From: Sorangium cellulosum
Lineage (GTDB): Bacteria > Myxococcota_A > Polyangia > Polyangiales > Polyangiaceae
Direction of reading: 5' to 3'
DNA: 64,000 nt
Assembly: GCF_002950945.1 (NCBI RefSeq)
Contig: NZ_CP012673.1
Coordinates: forward strand, 1,302,001 to 1,366,000
Below, in pieces: positions 9,213-18,738 of the stretch; within the stretch, counting starts at the first letter, position 1, and the number at the start of each line of letters is the position of its first letter. Position numbers and translations under genes: made by a program. The notes beneath the pieces are model-generated. The model saw only the letters and a program-made list of their open reading frames with translations. It did no database searches and was not told the origin of the DNA.

Positions 9213-9830
9213 TCAGGCGTGCTCGAGCACCACGCCCTCGATGAGGTGGGCGACGTCCTCGCAGCGGTCGGTGGCGTTCTCGAGCTGGTCGTAGATGTCC
9301 CGCCACTTCAGCACGAGCAGCGGATCGGCGCCCTGCTTGAAGAGCGCCGCCAGGGCCGCGCGGTAGCGCGCGTCGGCGGCGTTCTCGTGGCGGTTGATCT
9401 CGACGCAGAGCTCGAGCAGCCGGTCGCGGTCCTTCACGTCGCGCAGCGAGGTGGTGGCCGCGCTCATGGTGACGCACGCGGCCACCACCGACTCCGCGAG
9501 GCCGCGCGCCTCCGCCATTGCGCTCTGGATCTCGAAGAGGACGATGCGCTCGCTGGCGGCCTCGATGCAATCGAGCACGTCGTCGAGCCGGGTGATCAGC
9601 GCGTGGATCTCCTCCCGATCGAGGGGGGTGATCCAGGTCTTGTGCAGCGCGGCCAGGCAGCCGTGTGTGATCCGGTCCCCCTCGTGCTCGAGCTCCTTGA
9701 TCTTCCTGGCGATGGCCGGGGCATCCTCGGGCCGGTCGAGCATGTCCAGGACGAGCTTGCTGGCCGTGACGCTCTTCTGCGCGTGCTCGGCGAGGGCGTC
9801 GAAGAAGAAGGCATCCCGGGTAAGTCCCAT
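9213..9830 (-). CDS. DUF47 / PhoU-like protein (Pit accessory family)
   Basis: 205 residues from MGLTRDAFFFDALAEHA to IEGVVLEHA, an all-helical protein of the DUF47 (TIGR00153) family related to PhoU. Recognisable features are the N-terminal FFDALAEHA, KIKELEHEGDRITHGCLAAL (about 57-76), the ITPLDREEIHALITRLDDVLD segment and the C-terminal KWRDIYDQLENATDRCEDVAHLIEGV. Members usually sit directly beside a PitA-type phosphate transporter and are thought to modulate it. Here no transporter is adjacent, so its partner must be elsewhere. The start at 9830 was chosen because upstream sequence in the same frame is not family-like; no strong ribosome site is visible. Confidence 0.88.
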   Translation of the reverse strand: MGLTRDAFFFDALAEHAQKSVTASKLVLDMLDRPEDAPAIARKIKELEHEGDRITHGCLAALHKTWITPLDREEIHALITRLDDVLDCIEAASERIVLFEIQSAMAEARGLAESVVAACVTMSAATTSLRDVKDRDRLLELCVEINRHENAADARYRAALAALFKQGADPLLVLKWRDIYDQLENATDRCEDVAHLIEGVVLEHA

Positions 9831-9963
9831 GCCGAGGTGGTAACCCGGCCTCACCGCGCGCGTCAACGCGCAGCAACGAACGACCACGCCTCGCCAATAA
9901 ATGAAACAAACTGAACTGCGCCCGCGCCTTGCGAGGTCCACCGCCGGCCCCTTTCCCAACAGG

Positions 9964-12900
9964 TCACTCGAGGGGGAGCTCCACGACGAACGTGGCGCCT
10001 GCGCCCGGCTTGCTCTCCACGCGGATAGATCCGCCGTGCGCGGTCACGATCCAGCGCACGATGTAGAGCCCGAGCCCCAGACCGCCGAAGTTCCGGATCG
10101 ACACCGCCCGCTCGAAGCGCTCGAAGATCCTGGCCTGATCCGCCTCGGCAATACCTATGCCGTGATCCCGGACGACGAGCAGCGCCCGATCCGCCTGTCT
10201 GCGCACGGCGACGTGAATGGGCCCGCCCGCGCCGTACTTCATGGCATTCGATAGCAGGTTGATGAGGACCTGCTCCAGCCGCGACGGATCCCAGTGCCCG
10301 ACCACAGGCTCGTCCAGCTCAACCTGGGTGCGGCAGCGGGCGTCCGCGAGCTGCCCGCTCATGCGCTCGACGACCTCGCGCGTCAGGGCCGCCAGCTCGA
10401 CGGGCGCGCGTGTGAGCGTCAGCCGTCCGGCGTTCAGCCGCGTCACGTCGAGCAGCTCGTCGACCAGGTACCCGAGCCGCGCGAGCTGGCGGTTCAGGAT
10501 CCGCAACGTCGTCTCGATGCGCTCCGGGGCGAGCTCCGCGCCCTGACGGCGGCGCAGCAGCCGCTCGACGAGCTGCCCCTGCATCTGGAGCGAGGTCAGG
10601 GGGGTCTTGAGCTCGTGAGAGGCGACGACGAGGAACTCGTCCCGACGCTCGATGGCCTCCTGGGCCTCGGCGAACAGACGGGCATTGTCGAGCGCGAGCG
10701 CCACGCGAGACCCCAGCTCCTCGGCCAGCCACAGGTCGGCGGGGCCGTAACGGCGCCGGGGCGCGGTCGACAGCAGGGTCATGACCCCGAAGCACCGGTC
10801 ACGCGCGAGCAGCGGAACCCGGAGGAACGCGTGGACGTCGAGCTGCTGCAACAGGGGCGCGGCGCAAACGTCGCCCACCTCCGGCCGGATCGGCGACGCC
10901 GCGGCCAAGCCCCGCAGCGCGCCTTTCACCGCGTCGGCCAGCGCGGTCGGCATCCCCGCGGTGGCCGCCTGTTCCGGGGCGTCCTGATGCAGGCGCACGT
11001 CGACCACGCACTGGTCGGCCAGCTCGGGCACGGCGAGCTGCGCCACGCTCTCCAGGGTCGCGCGGTAGCCGAGGGCCATCAGCTTGCGGCTCGCCTCGGC
11101 CAGGAAACGCTCGGCCTGCTCGGCCCGCTTGCGCTCGGTGATGTCCGTCGAGATGCCGCAGAGCACGCCGGGCATGACCGCCTCGCCGAGCGGGAATTTC
11201 AGCGACAGGAACGTGTGCGGGCCGTCCTCCAGCACCAGCACCTCCTCACACTCCAGCGGTTCGCCCTCGTCGAGCACCTTCCCGTCGTTGGCCTGAAGGA
11301 CCGCGACGGTCGGAGCAGAAAAGAGCTCGGCGTCCGTCTTGCCGAGGATCTCATGGCGCGACATGCGCAGGGCATTGCCCGCCTGCCGGTTGACGAGCAG
11401 ATACCGGCCCTCGCGATCCTTCAGGTAGATGGCCGCCGCCGAGTTGTCGACGATCGCCTGGAGCGTCGCCTGGTTCGTCTTGAGCGCCTGCTCCGCCCGC
11501 CGCCGCTCGGCGTTCTCCTGCTCGATCCGCGAATAGAGCAGGGCGTTCTCCAGCGAGATGGCCGACTGCGAGGCGAGCAGCTCGAGCACGCTGAGCCGCG
11601 CGGGGGTGAACGCCCCGGCGACGAGCTTGTTCTCCAGGTAGAGCAGGCCCAGCAGCCGGCCCTGCCGCACGATGGGGAGGCACAACACCGACCTCGTCCT
11701 CTGCTGCGTGAAATAGTCGTCCTCCGAGAACGGGTGTCTGGCCGCGGCGTCATCGAGCAGCACACGCTCGTGGCTCCGGCGAACATAGTTGAGGATGGAT
11801 CGCGGCAGCGGCGTCGCCGCCGCCTCGCCCGCGTCGAGCAGCCGCGCCGCGCCCCCGGACTCCGCGAGCACCGCCGCGGTCGACAGCTGATCGTCCCGGA
11901 TCAGGAGCACGACCCCCTCCCCGGCGCCCGCGTGCTCGACCACGATGCGCAGCAGCATCTCGAGCAGGCGCGGCAGGTTGAGCTCGCCGGAGATGCTCTG
12001 CGAGGCCTTGACCACCGACAGGACGTCGAATTGCTCGGCCCGCACCGCGAAGGTGACGGTGGGCGCGATCGGCTTGCGCTCCACGAGGAACGGATACCGC
12101 TGGTCGAGCTGCTCCACCTTGGCGTGGGCGCCCCAGCGGAAGTAGCCGGCGCGGGCCTTCCGCAGGTAAGCGCCTTCGGGCGTGGACAGGCCGCGCGCGC
12201 GGTAGAACCCCGCCGCGAGCTCGCAGGCGATGGCCTCGTGCTGGACGAAGCCGTTCTCGCGCGCCGACGCGATGGCCTGCTCGTAGAGCCGGATGGCCTC
12301 CCCTTCCTGCCCCCGAAGACGGGCGATCTCGGCGCGGACCAGGGCGTGTTTGTGGAGGAAGTTCTCGGGGCAGCTCTCCGCCCACGCGCCGAGCTGCCGC
12401 TCGCACTCGAGGAGCGCTCCGGGGAGGTCCTGCCGCGGCGACGGCGACGCCTCGCCGTGGAGGGCGGCGAGCGCGAGCGCGCGGTAATAGAAGCTCTCGG
12501 CGACCAGCGCGTGCGCGTCGATCCTCCAGCGGTCATCGACGAACACGAGGGTCGCCGCCGCGAGCGCCTCCCCGGGAGAGCCGAGGAGGAACAGCGCCTG
12601 GGCCTTCACGCCGTAGTACAGGCTGTGAGCGCTGCGCGAGTCCCCCGGAGGGAGCCGCGCCTCGAAGCCCGCCTGATCCAGCTCGGATCCATCCAGCATC
12701 GAGAACCGGACCGGCCGCCCGCGCAGCGCCTGGACGACGTACCGGACGCCGAGGAGGACGCCATGAACGAACACGTAGCCGGCCTTGCGCACGAAGCCGA
12801 GGCGATCTTCGGTCTGGCGGAGGACGTCCTCCAGCGGCTCACCGCAGAGCAGCGGGAACAGCGGCGCCCAGATGCAGTTGTAACATGCGTTGTTCCAGTC

Positions 12901-15900
12901 GCCGCACTCCACGGCGGCGTTGAAGCCGAGGCGCGTGTAAACAGCGGTCTCCCGGTAGTGGCGAGTCCAGAAGACGATCTGCTGCCCGAACAGCGTGAAC
13001 ACCAGGGCCTTCGTGGCGAGGGAGTGGCTCCTGTCCGCCAGGTCGTAGCCGAGCTTCCCGAACAGGTAAGCCTCCCTGTACCGCCCGAACCGCGGCCCGA
13101 GCACCCTCGCGAACGCGACGTAGGCGTGGGCGGAGGCCTCGGCGTTCCCGTGGCGCAGGCTGAGCTTGACCATGCGCGCGACGAGCAGGTAATGCAGGTT
13201 CGGGTCCACGAAGTAGGCAGCGATGACCATGCCGCGGAGGAGGCTCATCGCGCCGTTGATCTCCGGGGGCGCCATCGGCGGCAGGTGGATCAGATCCTCG
13301 ATCGCCCGGCCTCCCAGGGCCTCCCAGACGCTCTCGGTCTCCTCCTCGACCTGCACGTCGGTGACGTGGATCGACAGCTCGATGTCCCAGGCGCGGAGGC
13401 ACGAGAGCCCGATCTCCACGGCGCGGTCGCATCGCCCGCGGGTGACGTTCAGCACGACGGCGAGCTCGACGGCCGCGGCCCGTTCGGTCTTGGTCCGCGC
13501 GCGATCCATGAGCTCTCCGAGCAGCCGCTCGGCTTCCTCGAAGCTGCCGGTGACGTACGCGGCGTGTGCGCGCTCGAGGCTCAGGGCGTAGGCCAGCTCG
13601 TACTGCGCCTCCCAGCGGTCCTCGGCGAGCAGGGCCATGCCGGCGGCGAAGAGGGCGGCGGCGGACTCGTAGGCCGCCGCGGCCTTGGCCCTCCTGCCGG
13701 CGCGGAGGTTCAGCGCGGCGAGCTCGTCCCGCTCCGCCCGGGAGCGGAGGAGCGCGGCGCCGCGGTTGAGGTGGCCCACGATGTCGAACAGCGCCTCGTC
13801 GCGCTCGCCCGCGCTCCGCCCCCGGAGGAGCAGCCGGCCGATGCGCAGGTGCACCTCGGCGCGCTGCGCGGCCGGGATGAGCGCGTAGGCGGCCTGCTGC
13901 ACCCGGTCGTGCAGGAACCGGTAGGTCCCGTCCCGGGAGAGGAGCAGCCCTTCGCGCACGGCCTCCGCGAGCGCGTCGTAGAGCTCCGCCGCCGGGCGGT
14001 TCGCGACCACCGCGAGGGTGTCGAGGGTCAGGCTGCTGCCGAGGCACGCCGCGAGCTTGAGCGCGTCCTGCGTCGGGCCCGAGAGCCGCTTCAGCTTGCC
14101 CGCCATCAGCTCGACGACGTTGTCGCTGAAGCCCTTGTCGCGGATCGCGGCGATGTCCCACCGGAAGGCGCCCGCCTCGGTGTCGAAGGTGATGAGCCCC
14201 TCTTCGTGCAGCGCGAGCAGGAACTGGATCACGAAGAAGGGGTTGCCGCCGGTCTTCTCGTAGACGAGCCGGGCGAGCGGCTCGACCTGCTCGGCCGGGG
14301 CGTGGACCGCCCCCGCGACGAGCGCCGCGACGTCGGCGATCGAGAGCGGCGCGAGGACGATGTCGGCGACGACGGCGCCGCGCTTCCGCGCGTCGGTCAG
14401 CATGAGCTGCAGCGGGTGCGCCGGGCCGACCTCGTTGTCCCGGTAGGCGCCGATCAGCAGGAGGTGCTCGGCCTCGGCGTAGGTGACGAGCTGCTCGAGC
14501 AGCTGCAGGCTCCCGGCGTCGGCCCACTGCAGATCATCGAGGAAGAGCGCCACCGGGTGCTCCTTCCGGGCGCACCCCGCGACGAAGCGCTGGAGCGTCG
14601 CGTGGAACCGGCGCCGCGCCTCGGGCGCCGGGAGCTCCGGCACGGGCGGCTGGGGGCCGAGGAGCAGCTCGAGCTCGGGGAGCACGTCGGTGAGCAGGCG
14701 GCCGTTCGGGCCGAGGGCGTCCCGCAGGCGCTGCTGCCAGCGCTCGAGCTCCTCCTCGCTCACGCACAGGATCTCCCGCATGAGCCCCCGGAACGCCTGC
14801 AGGAAGGCGTGGTAGGGGATGTCCCGCTTGAGCTGATCGAACTTGCCGCTCAGGAAGAAGCCCCGCTCGCGCACCACCGGCCGGTGCAGCTCGGCTACGA
14901 GCGAGGATTTGCCGATGCCCGCGTAGCCCGACACCAGCGCGAGCTCCGGCCGGCCCTGCGCCACCACACGTTCGAAGGCCGCGAGCAGCGCCTCGACCTC
15001 GCGCTCGCGCCCGTGGAGCCGCTGCGGCACCTGGAACCGGTCGGAGACGTCGCGCTCGCCTGGCGGGAAAGCCTCGATGTCGCCGGTCGTCCGCAGCCGG
15101 TCGAAGCACACCTCGAGGTCGTGCCGCAGGCCGAGCGCGCTCTGGTAACGCTCCTCGGCGGCCTTGGCGAGCAGCTTGAGCACGACCGCCGACAGCTGCG
15201 GCGGGATCGAGGGGACGAGCGCGTGGGGTGAGGGCGGCTTCTGGGCGATGTGGCAATGCACCCACGCGACCGGATCGCTCGCCTGGAACGGCAGGGTGCC
15301 CGTCAACATCTCGTAGAAGGTGACGCCGAGGGAGTACAGGTCTGTCCGCTCGTCGATACAGCGGTTCATCCGGCCTGTCTGCTCCGGGGCCATGTACGCG
15401 AGCGTCCCCGCGATGAGCGGGTCATGGGCGGCGTCCTGGGCCTCGCGCGGCGAGAGGCAGGCGATGCCGAGATCGGTGATCTTCACCTCCCCGGTGTCGG
15501 GATTGTAGAGGAGGTTCTGGGGCTTGATGTCCTTGTGGATCACGCGGCGCCGATGCAGCTCGGCGAGCGCGCCGGTCAGGCGGAGGGCGAGGGGGAAGAA
15601 GCGCTCGAGCGGCATGGGCCGCCCGTCGAGGAGCCGGTCGAGCGAGCGGCCGCCGAAGTCCTCCAGGACCAGCGCCACCTCGTCGCTGAACGCCTCGAGC
15701 GCGTGGGCCTTGACGATGACCGGCGCGTCGAGCGCCCTGGCGACCTCGTACTCGTGCTGCAGCCGCCCGAGGGCGCGTGGGCTCGCGTGGTCGCGCCGCA
15801 GGACCTTGAGGACCACCGGCCGTCCGTCGTCTGCGCGCCGCGCGCGGTAGAGGATGGTGTCTGCCCCCTCGTGCAGGATCTCGAGCACGAGGTAGCGAGG

Positions 15901-15912
15901 ACTATCGGGCAT
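9964..15912 (-). CDS. Trifunctional Ser/Thr kinase - AAA ATPase - GAF/PAS - sensor histidine kinase
   Basis: 1982 residues. In order: a Hanks-type kinase (about 5-275) with Lys36, catalytic HKDIKPQN (Asp128, Asn133) and a DLG in place of DFG (Asp147), then APEQTGRMN. Next an ORC/MalT-like AAA ATPase with Walker A GYAGIGKSS (329-337, Lys335) and Walker B ALFLDDLQWAD. A long TPR-like helical region spans about 700-1290. A GAF domain (about 1300-1460), a PAS domain (about 1480-1600) and a second GAF (about 1625-1745) follow. The histidine kinase has phospho-acceptor His1766 (SHELKTPL), N box LINLLSNAMKYG and G boxes DHGIGIAE and GGLGLGLYI. All catalytic motifs look intact. The architecture is typical of myxobacteria and cyanobacteria and suggests a cytoplasmic signalling hub; the stimulus is unknown. 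A collapsed second copy lies directly upstream. Confidence 0.93.
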   Translation of the reverse strand: MPDSPRYLVLEILHEGADTILYRARRADDGRPVVLKVLRRDHASPRALGRLQHEYEVARALDAPVIVKAHALEAFSDEVALVLEDFGGRSLDRLLDGRPMPLERFFPLALRLTGALAELHRRRVIHKDIKPQNLLYNPDTGEVKITDLGIACLSPREAQDAAHDPLIAGTLAYMAPEQTGRMNRCIDERTDLYSLGVTFYEMLTGTLPFQASDPVAWVHCHIAQKPPSPHALVPSIPPQLSAVVLKLLAKAAEERYQSALGLRHDLEVCFDRLRTTGDIEAFPPGERDVSDRFQVPQRLHGREREVEALLAAFERVVAQGRPELALVSGYAGIGKSSLVAELHRPVVRERGFFLSGKFDQLKRDIPYHAFLQAFRGLMREILCVSEEELERWQQRLRDALGPNGRLLTDVLPELELLLGPQPPVPELPAPEARRRFHATLQRFVAGCARKEHPVALFLDDLQWADAGSLQLLEQLVTYAEAEHLLLIGAYRDNEVGPAHPLQLMLTDARKRGAVVADIVLAPLSIADVAALVAGAVHAPAEQVEPLARLVYEKTGGNPFFVIQFLLALHEEGLITFDTEAGAFRWDIAAIRDKGFSDNVVELMAGKLKRLSGPTQDALKLAACLGSSLTLDTLAVVANRPAAELYDALAEAVREGLLLSRDGTYRFLHDRVQQAAYALIPAAQRAEVHLRIGRLLLRGRSAGERDEALFDIVGHLNRGAALLRSRAERDELAALNLRAGRRAKAAAAYESAAALFAAGMALLAEDRWEAQYELAYALSLERAHAAYVTGSFEEAERLLGELMDRARTKTERAAAVELAVVLNVTRGRCDRAVEIGLSCLRAWDIELSIHVTDVQVEEETESVWEALGGRAIEDLIHLPPMAPPEINGAMSLLRGMVIAAYFVDPNLHYLLVARMVKLSLRHGNAEASAHAYVAFARVLGPRFGRYREAYLFGKLGYDLADRSHSLATKALVFTLFGQQIVFWTRHYRETAVYTRLGFNAAVECGDWNNACYNCIWAPLFPLLCGEPLEDVLRQTEDRLGFVRKAGYVFVHGVLLGVRYVVQALRGRPVRFSMLDGSELDQAGFEARLPPGDSRSAHSLYYGVKAQALFLLGSPGEALAAATLVFVDDRWRIDAHALVAESFYYRALALAALHGEASPSPRQDLPGALLECERQLGAWAESCPENFLHKHALVRAEIARLRGQEGEAIRLYEQAIASARENGFVQHEAIACELAAGFYRARGLSTPEGAYLRKARAGYFRWGAHAKVEQLDQRYPFLVERKPIAPTVTFAVRAEQFDVLSVVKASQSISGELNLPRLLEMLLRIVVEHAGAGEGVVLLIRDDQLSTAAVLAESGGAARLLDAGEAAATPLPRSILNYVRRSHERVLLDDAAARHPFSEDDYFTQQRTRSVLCLPIVRQGRLLGLLYLENKLVAGAFTPARLSVLELLASQSAISLENALLYSRIEQENAERRRAEQALKTNQATLQAIVDNSAAAIYLKDREGRYLLVNRQAGNALRMSRHEILGKTDAELFSAPTVAVLQANDGKVLDEGEPLECEEVLVLEDGPHTFLSLKFPLGEAVMPGVLCGISTDITERKRAEQAERFLAEASRKLMALGYRATLESVAQLAVPELADQCVVDVRLHQDAPEQAATAGMPTALADAVKGALRGLAAASPIRPEVGDVCAAPLLQQLDVHAFLRVPLLARDRCFGVMTLLSTAPRRRYGPADLWLAEELGSRVALALDNARLFAEAQEAIERRDEFLVVASHELKTPLTSLQMQGQLVERLLRRRQGAELAPERIETTLRILNRQLARLGYLVDELLDVTRLNAGRLTLTRAPVELAALTREVVERMSGQLADARCRTQVELDEPVVGHWDPSRLEQVLINLLSNAMKYGAGGPIHVAVRRQADRALLVVRDHGIGIAEADQARIFERFERAVSIRNFGGLGLGLYIVRWIVTAHGGSIRVESKPGAGATFVVELPLE

Positions 15913-16132
15913 AGGACCATCTTCGGAAGCCGGAGCGGCCTCCGAGGCGTCGAGTGTCACACAGGATGTTGGCCAACTGCGCTTCGTTGCGCCACGGGCA
16001 AATGGCGACGCGCGGCTGCGCCGGCCCGCCTGCGGCGCCCCGGGTCGTGCCCGCTGTTCATCGAACGACGACAGCGCAGCCTCCGGATCCGTTCGTGGCG
16101 GCGGATCGCCCGCTGAGACCCCCGGGCGAAAC

Positions 16133-17245
16133 CTACGCTGGCGGGAGGAGGGCGCCCTGGACATCCGTGTCCGTCTCGGCCGCTTGCAAAGGGAGCTCGA
16201 CGATGAATGTGGCGCCGGCGCCCGGCTTGCTCTCCACGCGGATGGTGCCGCCATGCGCGGCCACGATCCATCGGACGATGTAGAGACCGAGGCCGAGGCC
16301 GCCGAAGTTCCGGACCGACACAGCGCGCTCGAAGCGCTCGAAGATCCTCGCTTGATCGGCCTCAGCGATGCCCATGCCGTGATCCCGGACCACGAGCAGC
16401 GCGCGCTCGGCCTGCCTGCGCACGACGACGTGAACGGGGCCACCGGCGCCGTACTTCATCGCGTTCGACAGGAGATTGAGGAGGACCTGCTCCATGCGAG
16501 ACGGATCCCAGCGCCCGATCACGGCCTCGTCGAGGTCGAGCTGGACGGTGCGTCGGGCGTCCGCGAGCTGCTGGCCCATCCGCTCGACGAACTCGCGTGC
16601 GAGAGCCGCCAGATCGACCGGCGCGCGCGCGAGCGTCAGCCGGCCGGCGCTCAGCCTTGCCGGAGAGGAAGAAGCTCCGCTCGCGCACCGCCGGCCTGTG
16701 CAGCTCGGCGACGAGCGAAGACTTGCCGATGCCCGAGTACCCCGCGACGAGCACGAGCTCGGGCCGGCCCTGCGCCACCACGCGCTCGAAGACGTCGAGC
16801 AGCGCCTCGACCTCGCGCTCGCGCCCGTAGAGCCGCTGCGGGACCTGGAACCGGTCGGAGAGGTCGCGCTGGCCGAGCGGAAAAGCCTCGATGGTGCCCG
16901 TCGCCTCGAGCTGCGCGGAGCACTGGTCGAGGTCGTGCCGCAAGCCGGGCGCGCTCTGGTACCGCTCCTCGGCGCCCTTGGCCAGGAGCTTGAGCACGAC
17001 CGCGGACAGCGCAGGGGGAATCGAGGGGACGATCGCGTGCGGCGGCGGCGGCCTCTGGGCGATGTGGCAACGCACCCACGCCACCGGATCGCTCGCCTGG
17101 AACGGCAAGGTGCCAGTGCGAGGCGCTCGAACGCCGGAGGGCCTCCGAGGCGTGTCATCGACATCATGTTGCCAGAGGCGCCGCGCTTCGCCACGGGCAA
17201 ATGGCGGCGCGCTGCCGCGCCGGCTCGCCAGCAGCGCTCTCTTCT
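16133..17245 (-). pseudogene. Collapsed paralogue of the trifunctional kinase
   Basis: Three blocks of the neighbouring kinase gene are recognisable in the same order and strand. The sequence at about 17130-17245 matches the upstream region of the intact gene (both contain GCCACGGGCAAATGGCG). The stretch 17115-16660 encodes the end of the kinase domain and the start of the ATPase (GTLPFQASDPVAWVRC, Walker A GYSGIGKSS, ending FFLSGK). The stretch 16655-16133 encodes the histidine-kinase core (SAGRLTLARAP, LLNLLSNAMKYG, GGLGLGLYI). Roughly the first 205 codons are missing, and about 1450 codons are missing between FFLSGK and SAGRL, where the frame also changes. No full product is possible. Whether a fragment is translated is unknown. 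Confidence 0.9.
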
Positions 17246-17250
17246 CAGGC

Positions 17251-17295
17251 GCGTCAGGCGTGTCAGGCGCGTCAGGCGCGTCAGGCGCGTCAGGC
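17251..17295. repeat. 9-bp tandem repeat (GCGTCAGGC) x5
   Basis: Five head-to-tail copies of GCGTCAGGC, the second copy carrying one C-to-T change, with a half copy (CTCAGGC) just before. The array runs into the stop codon of the P1 peptidase gene (TGA at 17292-17290 on the minus strand) and lies between it and the pseudogene. Each unit carries a minus-strand TGA, so it can act as a backup stop. It is probably a replication-slippage product. Confidence 0.85.
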
Positions 17296-18375
17296 GCGCC
17301 GGGAGCGGCCGTTCCGCCGCGGGACGCCGTACCTGGACAGCACCTCACGGACGCGATCCAGCGGAATGGCCTCCACGATACGGCCGTTCCCCGCGGTGGT
17401 CTCGGCCGTGAAGAGCGAGTCGTAGATGGCCTCTTCGGTCGCCTCGATCACGGCCTGGAACAGGGCGGAGGTCTCCTCGTTCGAGAGCTCCGTGGTCACG
17501 AGCCGCTTCGCGCCGAAGGGGCGCCGGACCGATGCGCTCGTCGAGAATGCGACGGCGTAGTCTCCGGATCCGTTCGCGGCGGAGGAGCCCGTGCGCGCCA
17601 GGCCCAGGATAGTGCGGGCCGCGAGGCGACCGAGGTTGCGGTCCGACAGCGGCGCGTCGGTGGCGACCAGGATGACGATCGAGCCGCCCTCCTGGTCTGA
17701 CGCGATCTCCGACTGGAAGGCGTACCGGCCGAGCTCCTCGCCGACGGGCGCTCCCATCACCTGGAGCACGCCGCCGAAGTTCGACTGGACGAGCACGCCG
17801 ACGGACGCGCCGCCGAGGGACGCCGGCAGCACCCGCGAGGCGGTGCCAATCCCGCCCTTCCACCCGAACGCGACCGTCCCCGTGCCCGCGCCGACGCACC
17901 CCTCCTGCACAGGCCCACCGCGCGCCGAGGCGAGCGCCGCGCGCACGTGCTCGGCGGTGATCGGCCGGAGCCGGATTGCGTTGAGCACGCCGTCGTTGGT
18001 CTCGCCGACCACCGGGTTGAGCGAGCGCACGTGGTCCATGTCCGGCTGCGCCAGCATCCATTCGACGAGCGCGTCGGCCGCCCGGAACACGGAGAGCGTG
18101 CTCGTGAGGAGGAGGGGCGTCTCCAGCTCGCCCAGCTCGTGGACCTGCGTCGAGCCGATGATCTTGCCGAATCCGTTGCCCACGTGGAGCGCGGCGGGGA
18201 CGCGGTCGAGGTAGAGGTTGCCTCCGTGAGGGAAGACGGCGGTGACGCCGGTGCGGATGGAGTCTCCCTCGATGAGCGTCGCGTGCCCCACGCGCACGCC
18301 GCGCACGTCGGTGATCGCGTTCAGCGGGCCCGGGTCGAAGATCCCTGGTGCCACGCCGAGCTCACGAGCGCGCAT
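17290..18375 (-). CDS. P1 family (S58, DmpA-type) aminopeptidase
   Basis: 361 residues matching L-aminopeptidase/D-esterase DmpA and beta-peptidyl aminopeptidases. These N-terminal-nucleophile hydrolases cleave themselves before a Ser, which becomes both new N-terminus and nucleophile. Here the expected site is Gly269-Ser270 in NGSGDYAVAFSTS. Other family landmarks are the N-terminal GPLNAITDVRGVRVGHATL, FPHGGNLYLDRVPAALHVGNGFGK, LNPVVGETNDGVLN and VQSNFGGVLQVMGAPVG. It should release N-terminal amino acids from small peptides or D-amino esters. No signal peptide is seen, so it is probably cytoplasmic. The gene is monocistronic as far as visible; its 3' end lies in a 9-bp repeat array. Confidence 0.92.
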   Translation of the reverse strand: MRARELGVAPGIFDPGPLNAITDVRGVRVGHATLIEGDSIRTGVTAVFPHGGNLYLDRVPAALHVGNGFGKIIGSTQVHELGELETPLLLTSTLSVFRAADALVEWMLAQPDMDHVRSLNPVVGETNDGVLNAIRLRPITAEHVRAALASARGGPVQEGCVGAGTGTVAFGWKGGIGTASRVLPASLGGASVGVLVQSNFGGVLQVMGAPVGEELGRYAFQSEIASDQEGGSIVILVATDAPLSDRNLGRLAARTILGLARTGSSAANGSGDYAVAFSTSASVRRPFGAKRLVTTELSNEETSALFQAVIEATEEAIYDSLFTAETTAGNGRIVEAIPLDRVREVLSRYGVPRRNGRSRRA

Positions 18376-18738
18376 GGCGCCTCCGGCCGGGGATCCGGAT
18401 GCAGGCAGAAGGAGCGCCAGGGCTGCCTCGGCCGGGCGGCGGCGAGCGCACGAGTCCGGCCAGCGGAGGGGGGCTGGCGCCGCCGGATACGAGGCGCGCC
18501 GAGGTCATGCGGGACGGCCAGCGAGGGGGGGGCGGCGACCATGGGATGCGGCAGAATCAATATTCGTGCCAGGCGTGCCCGTCCCCTTCGTGCCTTTGTT
18601 CAGCTGCCCACCCGCGCGGCGCTGCGCCTCAACCTGGGTCGGGTCACCCCGGGTCACCCCAACCTGGGTCAGGCTGGCGCCCGACGCGTACAGCGAGACG
18701 CTCACGGTCTCGCAGACCGATGGCTGCTGAGCCGGAGC
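18376..18738. other. 363-bp intergenic region with nested 10-bp repeats
   Basis: Between the start of the P1 peptidase and the end of the next minus-strand gene. No convincing gene. At 18631-18670 four 10-bp units run A-B-B-A: AACCTGGGTC, GGGTCACCCC twice, AACCTGGGTC. Each B unit contains GGGT-C-ACCC, a small inverted repeat. It could be a regulator-binding site for the peptidase gene, whose start lies about 260 bp away, or a slippage product. Confidence 0.6.

Noticed and set aside
10294..15231. A 1645-codon open frame on the plus strand opposite the trifunctional kinase
   Set aside because: It mirrors the codon pattern of the real minus-strand gene; its protein is Arg/Leu/Glu/Val-biased with no domain, and the opposite frame has intact kinase, ATPase and histidine-kinase motifs.
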